64,000 nt of DNA from Amycolatopsis rifamycinica (lineage in GTDB: Bacteria; Actinomycetota; Actinomycetes; Mycobacteriales; Pseudonocardiaceae): positions 230,795 to 294,794 of the forward strand of contig NZ_JMQI01000026.1 in the NCBI RefSeq assembly GCF_000695625.1, given 5' to 3'. Below the pieces are notes generated by a model, which was not told the DNA's origin, searched no databases, and was given only the letters and a program-made list of their open reading frames with translations. A program made the translations under genes and the position numbers. Position 1 is the first letter of the stretch. Each line of letters starts with the position of its first letter. This document shows, one piece after another, positions 34,865 through 43,083 of the stretch.

Positions 34865-35821
34865 TCAGCGCGAGTCGATGTCGATATGCTCAGTGATCCA
34901 CCGGGTCAGAGCGCCGAGGTAGCCGGACACCAACGCGGTCCCATCGCGTACTTGAACACGGTGGTTCGCATGGGGGAACACCTCGACGGTCAGGGTTGCC
35001 TGCGGATGGCGTTCGGCATGGCAGGCGGCTGTGGCGAACAGGCCGATGCTGTCCGCGACCGGAACCAGTTCGTCGGCGCCGCCGAATGTCGCCAGGTGCG
35101 GACAACGCAGACGCAGCACGTCCGGAATCGGATCGTGGTCTTGTTTGCGTTTGGTGAACTCCCAGAGGTGCTCGTCCGTCTCGGACCAGTATTCGTCGAA
35201 CAGGTCTTCGACGGCTGCGGGGATCGAGAAAGACTGGACCAATCGCGTCGCTTCGGCGAAGTCAGCGCCGCGTCGACCGGCTTCGACGAGACGGTCGTAC
35301 ACGGCGAGTGTCACCTCGGCGTCGTGGAGCGTGACACCGGGGATCGCCTGGAGGGCGGTGGCCAGCGCATGGCGGTCCTGAGCTGCGGGTGTCATGCCGG
35401 GGCAACCGTTGGTGACCACCCAGGGCACATTCTCGCGAGCCGCGGCGCGCACGACGACCCAACCGCCTTCGCTGTGCCCGAACAGGCCGGTGGTTTCGGC
35501 TTCGACACCAGGCTGGGAGCGGAGGAAGTTCAGCGCTGCGACGGCGTCAGCTGCGAAGTCGTCGATCGTTCCCGCGAGCCAGTCGCCGGAGGACGCGCCG
35601 ACACCGCGCTTGTCGTAGGCGAGCACGGCGAATCCGGCTTCCACGAGGTGCTGGCGGATCGGCGGGAAGAAATTGTCGTTGGTCCGGTCCGACGGTCCGG
35701 ACCCGCCGACCATCACCACCCCAGGAGTCGGATCAGGGCGACGAGGAATCGCAAGCGTCCCCGCCAGCTCCACATCGGCGCTGAGGAAACCCACATCGCA
35801 GACGCGCTCACCGGTCACCAT
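34865..35821 (-). CDS. Alpha/beta hydrolase
   Basis: 318 residues with the serine-hydrolase triad visible. The nucleophile elbow is GLFGHSEGGW, the acid is in LATFGGADELVPV and the His in FPHANHRVQV. The oxyanion strand is GVVMVGGSGPSDRTNDN, and the substrate cap is AVYDRLVEAGRRGADFAEAT. It resembles the dienelactone hydrolase/peptidase-like group that cleaves small esters or amides. The substrate is unknown. ATG or GTG choices near 35821 are uncertain by a few codons. Confidence 0.85.
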   Translation of the reverse strand: MVTGERVCDVGFLSADVELAGTLAIPRRPDPTPGVVMVGGSGPSDRTNDNFFPPIRQHLVEAGFAVLAYDKRGVGASSGDWLAGTIDDFAADAVAALNFLRSQPGVEAETTGLFGHSEGGWVVVRAAARENVPWVVTNGCPGMTPAAQDRHALATALQAIPGVTLHDAEVTLAVYDRLVEAGRRGADFAEATRLVQSFSIPAAVEDLFDEYWSETDEHLWEFTKRKQDHDPIPDVLRLRCPHLATFGGADELVPVADSIGLFATAACHAERHPQATLTVEVFPHANHRVQVRDGTALVSGYLGALTRWITEHIDIDSR

Positions 35822-36558
35822 AAACCCAGTATCCGGACCCCGGACAGAACGCGCTCTTGTGCCGCTGATCGGTCGTTGACCGGGATGTCGCTCACGCGCA
35901 CAGCGATCATGGCGAGTTCGGTGTTCGGCTGCTTACAGCGCTATAACCAGGTCAGCTCTTGGTTGTGCAGGTGAACCAGCGTGCCGGCGCCCGAGTCCTG
36001 CGGTCATTGCGGCCGGTTCCGCAGGATTGCCCTCCAGGAATCAACGAACCTGCTTGTACTCATACGCCCACTCCGGGCCTTGCTGGAGCCGGCCGCCGTC
36101 GGCCTTGGCCAGCATCGGCTCGACCCAGTTCGGGACGCGGGAGGAGGCACGCGCAGCCATGCGCAGCCGGTGCAGCGCATGTATTCGATCGTGCGCTATT
36201 CGCGTTGGCGCTCATGTGTTCGAGTCGGGCCTAACCTGATCCAACGCCGTTGGCTTCGATCGCTGTGCCTCGTCGCTGCGCCGATTGGGTGGTCGGGGAG
36301 TCGGATCGGAACGGGGCGGCGCGACAACCGATCACTTGCCTCAGTCACCCTGACTGCCCCCGAAGCTGCCATGTAAACACACCCGCACGGCCACGAAACC
36401 CGAGGTTCGTGTTCGCCTCCGAGCGCGGCCGCCGCGTCAGGAGCGTCCGGTGGTCGTGGCAGCAATAGGTCACGGCCCCCCGGCGCTGCCGTCCGACCTC
36501 GAAACTGGTTTCACAGCAGCACCGTGGAAGTCCGCCCGATCGAGAAGGGGAGAACAGC
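35822..36558. other. Degenerate intergenic region with a LigD scrap
   Basis: About 740 bases without an intact gene. The only recognisable content is the LigD-like piece at 36049-36165. Other frames show no codon bias. Confidence 0.45.
36049..36165 (-). pseudogene. N-terminal fragment of a LigD-type ligase
   Basis: The minus strand reads RARASSRVPNWVEPMLAKAD, then GGRLQQGPEWAYEYK. The LigD gene at 57067 has ARASSSVPGWVEPMLAKAD, then GGRLREGPEWAYEYK. The match ends exactly at the adenylation lysine context and a stop follows. This is a 117-bp scrap of a duplicate ligase. Confidence 0.7.
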
Positions 36559-37020
36559 ATGGACCGCACGAACCGCGCGTTGCGGACGCCGCCGCCGAAG
36601 GCCCTCCGCACCGCCAGAATCCTGATGTTCGTGCAGTCGGTCCTCGGCATCGCCGTGGGGACGGTGTTGCTTTCCGTGGTCGCTTCGTCGGCTGCGGGCG
36701 ACGACGCCGGCTTCGAGCTGACGCTGGCCGCGGGCGTTGTCCTGGCCGCGGTCCTCTTCGTGTGCGCCGTCCTGCTCCCTCTGCGGCTGGCGTGGGTGCG
36801 TGGCGTCGCCATCGCCGTCGAGGGCATCAACGCGGCGAGCGCCCTCGTCGGCGTGATCATCGCGCTGGCGTCCGATTCGGCACCAACCCCCACCGCGGCG
36901 ATGCCGTTCATCCTGTCCGCGCTGGTGCTCAGGCCACTGCTCCAGCCGGAGGTCCGCGCCTGGTTCGCGGACCGGGCCCCGTGGCCGCCGGCCGGCCACA
37001 CCGAACCGAAGGAGAACTGA
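36559..37020 (+). CDS. Four-TM hypothetical membrane protein
   Basis: 153 residues with four hydrophobic helices (MFVQSVLGIAVGTVLLSVVA, LTLAAGVVLAAVLFVCAVLL, AASALVGVIIALAS, AAMPFILSALVLRPLL). A GAGAAGGGGAG site precedes ATG 36559. Its stop directly abuts the start of the next gene (TGA-ATG), so they form an operon. The function is unknown. Confidence 0.75.
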   Translation: MDRTNRALRTPPPKALRTARILMFVQSVLGIAVGTVLLSVVASSAAGDDAGFELTLAAGVVLAAVLFVCAVLLPLRLAWVRGVAIAVEGINAASALVGVIIALASDSAPTPTAAMPFILSALVLRPLLQPEVRAWFADRAPWPPAGHTEPKEN

Positions 37021-37761
37021 ATGAAGAAGGCCTACGTCTACGGCATGGCGGGCCTCGTGACCGCCGCGGTCGGCGTCACGGCGGCGTCGGGCCTCTGGGA
37101 CGGCGCCGAAAGCGACGCGGGCGAGCAGCACGTCCCGGCCGCGCTCGCGAGCACGGCGGTGACGCCCAACGCCGCGCCCACCGCGACACCGGCGCCCGCC
37201 GCCGTCCAGGTGGCACCCGCGGCTCCCGTGGCCGCACCCGGCCCGGTCGTCAAGGTGGCCAAGCCCGAGGCCCGCGCCGCTGCCCACCAGCAGCACAAGA
37301 AGCCGGTCAAGAAAGCGAACCGGCCGCGCCCCTCGGTGGTCCACGCCGCCGTGGTCAAGAACCACGTCACCCCGCCGGTGAAGCCGATCGCGCAGCCGGT
37401 GAAGCCGATCGCCGTCGCGGTGCCGAACGCCGATCCCGTCGTCTCGGCGCGTCAGTCGCTAGACAATGCTTCGAAGGCGGTGAAGGACGCCCGGCGTCTG
37501 CTGGACACCGCGTCGGCGGACGTCAAGCACGCGAGGTCGGAGCTCAAGAAGGTCAAGCAGTGCGACGGCAAGCACCGGCCGCAGGCAAAGAAGACCACGC
37601 GGGTCAAGGACCGGCCGGTGGCCGCCGGTCAGACGACGAGCGGAAGTTCCGTGTCGGTGTCGCTCGACTCGTCGCAGGTGAAGCCCGGCCAGAGCAAGAC
37701 GATCACCAAGTCCACTTCGGACGGATCAGCCTGGTCGAGCGTCACCGTGACCCGGAAGTGA
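37021..37761 (+). CDS. Secreted or anchored Ala/Pro/Lys-rich protein
   Basis: 246 residues. A basic start and hydrophobic stretch (KKAYVYGMAGLVTAAVGVTA) form a signal peptide or anchor. There follows a long Ala/Pro region, a Lys-rich patch (QQHKKPVKKANRPRPSVVHA), a coiled-coil-like helix (ARQSLDNASKAVKDARRLLD) and a Ser/Thr tail. The composition resembles wall-spanning linker proteins. There are no catalytic motifs. It ends just before a strong terminator. Confidence 0.7.
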   Translation: MKKAYVYGMAGLVTAAVGVTAASGLWDGAESDAGEQHVPAALASTAVTPNAAPTATPAPAAVQVAPAAPVAAPGPVVKVAKPEARAAAHQQHKKPVKKANRPRPSVVHAAVVKNHVTPPVKPIAQPVKPIAVAVPNADPVVSARQSLDNASKAVKDARRLLDTASADVKHARSELKKVKQCDGKHRPQAKKTTRVKDRPVAAGQTTSGSSVSVSLDSSQVKPGQSKTITKSTSDGSAWSSVTVTRK

Positions 37762-37777
37762 CGGAGGGGAGAGAAAG

Positions 37778-37813
37778 CGGCGGCGGCGCGGGGAAACCCC
37801 CGCGCCGCCGCCG
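37778..37813. terminator. Strong bidirectional hairpin
   Basis: CGGCGGCGGCGCGGGG pairs with CCCCCGCGCCGCCGCCG around a GAAAC-like loop, a stem of about 16 bp. It sits between two converging genes. There is no T-tract, which is common for actinomycete terminators. Confidence 0.75.
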
Positions 37814-37819
37814 TGCGTC

Positions 37820-38203
37820 TCAGGCGTCTTCGCCGTGGTGGCGGGTGTAGTACTCGTCGGCCAGCGAACGCCCGGCCAGCCAGCCGAAGATCCCGGCGGC
37901 CGCGCCGACCGCGAGGCCGGCCGGGGTGCCGATCAGCACGCTCGTCGGCACCCCGTAGAGCAGGGTGGCCGTGACGGCACCGAAGCGCGTCACCGCCGCC
38001 CTGCTGAGCGGCGGGAGATCCGGCTCACGCACGTCCTGCTCCATCCCGACCTCGTCTTCGGGCTCGGCTTCCGCAGCCGGGTGGCCCAGCCACGCCGTCC
38101 GGGGCACCGCGATATAGCGGGCCTCGGTGCGGCGCGCGAAAGCCGCGTTGCGCAGTGCCGCCCGCGCAGAAAGCACCGGCCGCTCCGCCTTGCTGGTCAC
38201 CAT
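37820..38203 (-). CDS. Small membrane protein with Gly-rich helix pair
   Basis: 127 residues. A basic N-terminus (SKAERPVLSARAALRNAAFA) and an acidic middle lead to a hydrophobic hairpin (AVTATLLYGVPTSVLIGTPA and GLAVGAAAGIFGWLAGRSLA). A GGGGAGGATG site precedes ATG 38203. It is divergent from the kinase gene at 38363. The function is unknown. Confidence 0.65.
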   Translation of the reverse strand: MVTSKAERPVLSARAALRNAAFARRTEARYIAVPRTAWLGHPAAEAEPEDEVGMEQDVREPDLPPLSRAAVTRFGAVTATLLYGVPTSVLIGTPAGLAVGAAAGIFGWLAGRSLADEYYTRHHGEDA

Positions 38204-38362
38204 GTCGCATCCTCCCCGTCGCGGAACAAGCAGCACACCGGAGTCTTCCCGAGCACGCGGGCACGCGACGGGGCGTGGCAGCAACCGGCCACGGCCCGTC
38301 GCGACGCGGTCCGACGCGCGACGATCGACCGGACACCAGCAGGCGGCGTCCGGGAGCGTGCG

Positions 38363-39667
38363 ATGGAAACGGCGGAAGTGGGCCAGTACAGCCTGGTGCC
38401 GCTGGGCGGCGGTGCGTCGGGGACCGTGTGCGCGTGCCGGCGCGGCGGGGAGGCCGTCGCGCTGAAGATTTTCCCCGGCCGCCTCTACCGGCGGACCCGC
38501 GCCCGCCTCGACCGGGAGCTGGCCACCCTCGCGCAGCTCGCGGACACGGTCGGGATCGTGGTTCCGCAGGGTGTCGAGCCGATGCCCGACGGCCGGTGTG
38601 CGCTGCGCATGGAGCTGTGCACGCAGTCCCTCGCCGGGCTGGTCGCCACGTCCGGCCCGCTCCCCGTCACCGACGTGCTCGTCCTCGGCATCACGCTCGC
38701 CTCCACCCTCGTCGCCGCCCACCGGGCCGGCATCGTGCACGGCCGGGTCACGCCGTCGAACGTGCTCTTCCGGACGTCGGGTGAGCCCGTGCTGAGCGAT
38801 TTCGAGCGCACCCTCCGTGCGGTGTTCGTCCGCGACCACGACCACGGGATCGCCTACCTCGCCCCGGAAACCCTCGACGACGGCGTCGCCGAGCCGGCGT
38901 CGGACCTGTACGGGCTCGGCGTCGTCCTGCACACGGCGCTGGCGGCAAACCCGCCGTTCCCGGCCGAGGCCGACGCCGGCGCCCTGCGGGAAGCGGTCCG
39001 CCACACCCCGGCACCGCCGGTGGACCGCCCGGAGGCGCCGATCGACCTGCTCGTGCTCGTCGACCAGCTGCTGCTGAAGGACCCGCACCAGCGGCCGCCG
39101 TCCGCCGAAGCGGTGACGCGGCAGCTGCTCCGGCTGTGGGACGACCACGAACCCGAACCCGAGGTTCCCGGCGCGCCTCGGACGTCCTTCGGGACCGAGG
39201 TGTTCGCCTGGCCGCCGCCCCCGGCCGACGACGCCGGACCGGTTCCGCCCGTCCGCAAGAACCGGGCGTGGCGGTTCGCCGCGATCCCGGCGGCCGTCGC
39301 GATCGCCGCTGCGGCCGGATGGTTCCTCACCCGCGGGCCCGCCGAATACGCACCGCCCGCAGCGGCGGCGTCCGCGCCGGGCGTCCCGTCGCGCACCACC
39401 GAACCGGTCCCGCTCGCCCTGGCCGAGCCCGCGGACCTCGGCACGACGGCCGCGCTGTCCTGGACCGGCCCCGCCGGGTGGGAGTTCGCCGTGGTCGTCG
39501 CCGTCGAGTCCGGCCCGACGAAGACCACCCTGGTCCGGCACGACCACTCGGCGCGGGTGCCGATCGACCCGCGGCTGAAGTACTGCTTCCAGGTCCAGGC
39601 GACGAACGGGGTCCGGGTCCAGGCCAGCCCCCCGCGGGCGCTGCGCGGCGCCACCTGCAGGGAGTGA
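38363..39667 (+). CDS. Receptor-type Ser/Thr protein kinase homologue, predicted pseudokinase
   Basis: 434 residues. The kinase fold covers 1-270, with glycine loop LGGGASGTV, VALK lysine and helix-C Glu in LDRELATL. The catalytic loop reads HGRVTPSN instead of HRDxKPxN, so the catalytic Asp is Arg and the Lys is Thr. DFG reads DFE. APE is kept (LAPET). A TM helix near 308-328 (FAAIPAAVAIAAAAGWFL) leads to an outside beta-rich domain ending KYCFQVQATNGV and GATC, an FN3-like fold with a probable disulfide. It may sense or scaffold rather than phosphorylate. A paralogue follows 23 nt downstream. Confidence 0.85.
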   Translation: METAEVGQYSLVPLGGGASGTVCACRRGGEAVALKIFPGRLYRRTRARLDRELATLAQLADTVGIVVPQGVEPMPDGRCALRMELCTQSLAGLVATSGPLPVTDVLVLGITLASTLVAAHRAGIVHGRVTPSNVLFRTSGEPVLSDFERTLRAVFVRDHDHGIAYLAPETLDDGVAEPASDLYGLGVVLHTALAANPPFPAEADAGALREAVRHTPAPPVDRPEAPIDLLVLVDQLLLKDPHQRPPSAEAVTRQLLRLWDDHEPEPEVPGAPRTSFGTEVFAWPPPPADDAGPVPPVRKNRAWRFAAIPAAVAIAAAAGWFLTRGPAEYAPPAAAASAPGVPSRTTEPVPLALAEPADLGTTAALSWTGPAGWEFAVVVAVESGPTKTTLVRHDHSARVPIDPRLKYCFQVQATNGVRVQASPPRALRGATCRE

Positions 39668-39690
39668 TCCGCCGATCGCCGGGCGCTACG

Positions 39691-40947
39691 ATGACCGGCG
39701 AGATGGAGAATCCGCCCGCCGACGGCCTGATCCCGTTCCGGGACGGCCCGCACGCGTCGTCGTACCTCGCCCCCGGGGACCGGCCCGGTGAGCGGGTCGT
39801 CGTCAAGGTGCTCCGCGAACCCCTGGACCGGCAGACGCGGGCCGCGTTCGACCGCGAGCAGGCGGCGCTCGCCAAGCTGCGCCCCGCGCCGATCCGGCTC
39901 GCCGAACGGGTCACGAAGCTGCCGGACGGGCGCACGGCCCTGTCCGCGCCCTGGTGCGCGGAATCGCTGGCGGACCGGGTCGCGCGCACCGGCCCGCTCG
40001 GCGTGCCCGAAACCGTGGCGGTGGCCACGGCCGTCGCGAAGGCGCTCGCCACCGCGCACGACGCCGGGGTGCCGCACGGCGGGGTCCACCCGGGCAACGT
40101 GCTCTTCGCCGACGGCGGCGAGCCGGTGGTCGCGGACTTCGGCGTCAGCCTGCGCCGGCGGTTCGGGCGGAGCCCAGCGGCCGACGTGGGGTTCCTCGCG
40201 CCGGAAACGCTGAGCCGCGGGGTCCTGGACGCGGCGTCGGACCGCTACTGCCTGGGCGCGGTGCTGCACTTCTGCCGCACCGGGCAGGCCCCCTTCCAGG
40301 CGGCGCCGGGCGAGCGGCCGGAGGCCCTCGTGCTGCGGGTGTTCGACGCTGCCCCGCCCGAACTCCCGGACGCCCCGCCGGCGCTGGCGAGCCTGGTGAC
40401 CCGGCTGCTCGCCAAGGAACCGCGGGACCGGCCGGACGACGAGGCCGTCCTCGCCGCGCTGGCCGCGCTGCGGGAAGCGCCCGGCGAGCCGCTGCTCGTG
40501 CTCGAACCACCGTCGGGGGAATCGCCTGCACCACAACGGAAGCGGCGCGGTCCCGCCCTCGCGCTCGCCGGGCTCGCCGGTGCTGTCGTCGTGGTGGCCG
40601 CGGTGCTGCTGTGGCCCGGGGGCGCCACGAGCCCCGCGCCGCCGCCCGCGCCGGTTCCCGCACCCGCGTCTTCGACGTCCGCTGCCGCCGTGCGGATCGA
40701 CCTCGACCCGCCGGTCGACCGGCAGGACCACGTCGAGCTGACCTGGCACGCCCCGCCGAACCTCGACTTCGCCGTACTGGTGACCGAAGCGGGGCAGGCC
40801 CGGCCCACGGTGGTCCTCGCCCAGCGCCTCACGAGCAAGCGGATCACCGTGCGGCCCGACCGCGCCTACTGTTTCCGGATCCAGGCGACGAGCCCGCGGG
40901 GCAGCTGGCAGAGCGAGCCCCGGGGGATTCGCGACGCCGTGTGCTGA
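39691..40947 (+). CDS. Second receptor-type kinase homologue, predicted pseudokinase
   Basis: 418 residues with the same layout as the preceding gene. The glycine loop is lost (FRDGPHASSYL), the VAIK-type lysine is present (VVVKVL), the catalytic loop is HGGVHPGN (Asp to Gly), DFG is intact (VADFGVSL) and APE is present (FLAPETL). A TM helix near 288-308 (ALAGLAGAVVVVAAVLLWPG) is followed by a Pro/Ala linker and an external FN3-like domain with AYCFRIQATSP and a terminal Cys. ATG 39691 is used; ATG 39703 is a possible alternative. It is co-transcribed with the first kinase homologue and converges on the transglutaminase-like operon. Confidence 0.83.
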   Translation: MTGEMENPPADGLIPFRDGPHASSYLAPGDRPGERVVVKVLREPLDRQTRAAFDREQAALAKLRPAPIRLAERVTKLPDGRTALSAPWCAESLADRVARTGPLGVPETVAVATAVAKALATAHDAGVPHGGVHPGNVLFADGGEPVVADFGVSLRRRFGRSPAADVGFLAPETLSRGVLDAASDRYCLGAVLHFCRTGQAPFQAAPGERPEALVLRVFDAAPPELPDAPPALASLVTRLLAKEPRDRPDDEAVLAALAALREAPGEPLLVLEPPSGESPAPQRKRRGPALALAGLAGAVVVVAAVLLWPGGATSPAPPPAPVPAPASSTSAAAVRIDLDPPVDRQDHVELTWHAPPNLDFAVLVTEAGQARPTVVLAQRLTSKRITVRPDRAYCFRIQATSPRGSWQSEPRGIRDAVC

Positions 40948-40959
40948 CCGGGTCGACGC

Positions 40960-43083
40960 TCAGCGTGGCGGGCGCAGCACCGCCGGGTTGAGCGCCGCCC
41001 GGAGCCGCTCCCGCCACGGCCGTCTGCCGAGGCCCTCGCGGACGGCTCGCACCGCGGTCCACGCGGCTCCGCCCGCGTCGGGTGGGGCGGCGCCGGACCA
41101 CAGCGCCACGTCGACCGTCCTGGCCAGCGCGCCGAGTCCCTGCACCGCGGTCCGGTCGGCGACCGGGCCCGCCGCCGCCGCGAGGTCTCGGACCGTCATG
41201 CCCGCCGTGACCGCGACACCGTGGGCGCGCAGCCGGTCGCGTGCCTCGGCCCAGGCGCCGAGCACCGCGTCGCGGCCCGTCCGGCGGCGCCTTCGCCAGG
41301 TTCGCACGGCGACCGCCGCGGGAACTCCGGCCAGCCAGGCCAGCGCGACGACGGCCAGCAGCACCACCGCCGCGAGCGCCAGGGCCAGCCAGTCCACACC
41401 GGACACCGACGAGTCCTCTGTGGACGAATCGGTGGTGATCTCCGGGTTCTGCAGCTGGGGATCCGGCGGCAGTTCCGCTCGCGCCCGGGCGACCGCGGCC
41501 GCGACACCGGCGGTCCCGGTGCCGCTGCGGGCCGCTCCCGCGGCCGGGTCCAGCGCGACCCAGCCGACGCCGGTGACCGCCACTTCCGGCCAGGCCGCGG
41601 CGTTCCCGTTGCGCACCACGAAGGAGCCGTCCGGCTCCGGCCGTTCCGGCGCCCGGAACCCGGTCACCAGGCGCGCCGGGATGCCCTGCAGCCGGGCCAG
41701 CACCACGTAGGCCGCGGCGAACTGCTCGCTCGTGCCGCGCTTGTCCTCCACCAGGAACCGCCGCAGCTGCGGCCACCCGTGCCCGGTCGGCAGGTCGGTG
41801 CCGACGGCCAGGCGGTAGTTCTCGGCGAGGAACCGCTCCAGCGCCAGCGCGGACCGGAACGACGGCCTCAACCCGGGCAGGACCCGCTCGGCGAGCGCGT
41901 CGATGTCCGGCGGCACCTCGCGCAGGCCGCCCAGGCCCGCCTCCGGGTCCAGCGCCGCGTCGCTCAGGGCGCCGGCGTCGGTCTCCGGTTCCCACCAGCC
42001 GACCGTGTACCGGGCACCGGCCGCGGACCGCTCCGCGACGAGCGTGCCGCGGTGCTCGTCCACCAGCGCCGGAACCCCTTCGACGGAGGCCGGCCACGTC
42101 TGGCTCGGCAGCCACGGCCCGGTCAGCCCGGTGACCTCGACCCGCGCCGACTTGCGGGACACCGGTGCGCTGACCGCCGGCCCGGGCGCGATCTCCCGCC
42201 CCACGCGCCGGAAGTCGGTGTCCGCCCGCCAGTTCGCGCCGTCGAAGTCGTCGAAGACGGCGACCGGCCAGGCGGCCACCGGCTCCGGGGCCGTGTAGCG
42301 GAACACCGGCGCCGCCGGGGTGCGGAGGCGGGCGGCGATGTCGTCCAGCGGGCTGGCCACGGACGCGGCGGGCACCGGCGCGGGTTCGTCGTCCCGCAAC
42401 GAATACACCGGCCTGCCGGTCGGGTGCAGGGCACCGGCGGCGACGGCCCCGGCCAGGCCCAGCGCGACCGCCGGGACCACGAGCACCGGTACCCGCCCGC
42501 CCCGGCGGAAAAGCACCATCAGCGCGGCGAAGAGCGCGAGGGCGAGTCCCGCCAGGACAGCGGCCAGGCCGCTCGCCGCCGCGTACGCCTGGCTCAGCAC
42601 CACCACGAGCAACGCGGGGACCAGGGCCAGGAGCGGCCGCGTCCGGTGCAGCAGTTCGAGTCCGAGCAGTCCGGCGAGCAGGACGAGCAGCGGCACGAAG
42701 ACCACCAGCCGGGGCTCGGGCAGCGCGGGCCAGGTGGACTGCAGGGTGCGCTGCCAGCCGTGCAGGGCGCCGTCGGCGAGCACCGACAGCGAGGCCACGG
42801 TCGGCAGCCCGCCCAGTGTCGTGCCGGGCAGGACGGTTTCGACGACCGCCAGCAGCCCCGCCCCCAGCACGAGGAGCGGACGCCACGGCGTGAGCCCCGG
42901 ACGGCGGCGGCACAGCTCGGCGACCCCGAACGTGGTCAGCACGACGACCAGCCCGGGCAGCAGCGCCGGAACGCCGAACACCGGGCCGAACAGCAGCCCG
43001 CCGAGCGCCGCCGCGGCCAGCATCGCCGCTTCGGAACCGCGGGGAACAGCGTGGCCTCCCGGGTGACTCCCCCGGTCCGTCAC
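40960..43083 (-). CDS. TgpA-like transglutaminase-fold membrane protein, catalytic residues missing
   Basis: 707 residues. The N-terminal half has about six TM helices (LLVLGAGLLAVVETVLPG, LVVFVPLLVLLAGLLGLELL, VLVVPAVALGLAGAVAAGAL). An external transglutaminase-like domain spans about 250-530, then one TM helix near 550 and a basic cytosolic tail. The core motif is GTSEQFAAAYVVLARLQGIP, in which Ser replaces the nucleophilic Cys. The His site reads NAAAWPEV instead of xHAWxEV. The Asp is kept (VALDPA). The GTG at 43083 overlaps the DUF58 stop by 4 nt. It is the last gene of the FN3-MoxR-DUF58 operon. Confidence 0.85.
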   Translation of the reverse strand: MTDRGSHPGGHAVPRGSEAAMLAAAALGGLLFGPVFGVPALLPGLVVVLTTFGVAELCRRRPGLTPWRPLLVLGAGLLAVVETVLPGTTLGGLPTVASLSVLADGALHGWQRTLQSTWPALPEPRLVVFVPLLVLLAGLLGLELLHRTRPLLALVPALLVVVLSQAYAAASGLAAVLAGLALALFAALMVLFRRGGRVPVLVVPAVALGLAGAVAAGALHPTGRPVYSLRDDEPAPVPAASVASPLDDIAARLRTPAAPVFRYTAPEPVAAWPVAVFDDFDGANWRADTDFRRVGREIAPGPAVSAPVSRKSARVEVTGLTGPWLPSQTWPASVEGVPALVDEHRGTLVAERSAAGARYTVGWWEPETDAGALSDAALDPEAGLGGLREVPPDIDALAERVLPGLRPSFRSALALERFLAENYRLAVGTDLPTGHGWPQLRRFLVEDKRGTSEQFAAAYVVLARLQGIPARLVTGFRAPERPEPDGSFVVRNGNAAAWPEVAVTGVGWVALDPAAGAARSGTGTAGVAAAVARARAELPPDPQLQNPEITTDSSTEDSSVSGVDWLALALAAVVLLAVVALAWLAGVPAAVAVRTWRRRRRTGRDAVLGAWAEARDRLRAHGVAVTAGMTVRDLAAAAGPVADRTAVQGLGALARTVDVALWSGAAPPDAGGAAWTAVRAVREGLGRRPWRERLRAALNPAVLRPPR

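Noticed and set aside
36450..37850. Long open frame across 36.5-37.9 kb
   Set aside because: Shadow of the two coupled genes at 36559 and 37021, which have starts, ribosome sites and membrane segments.
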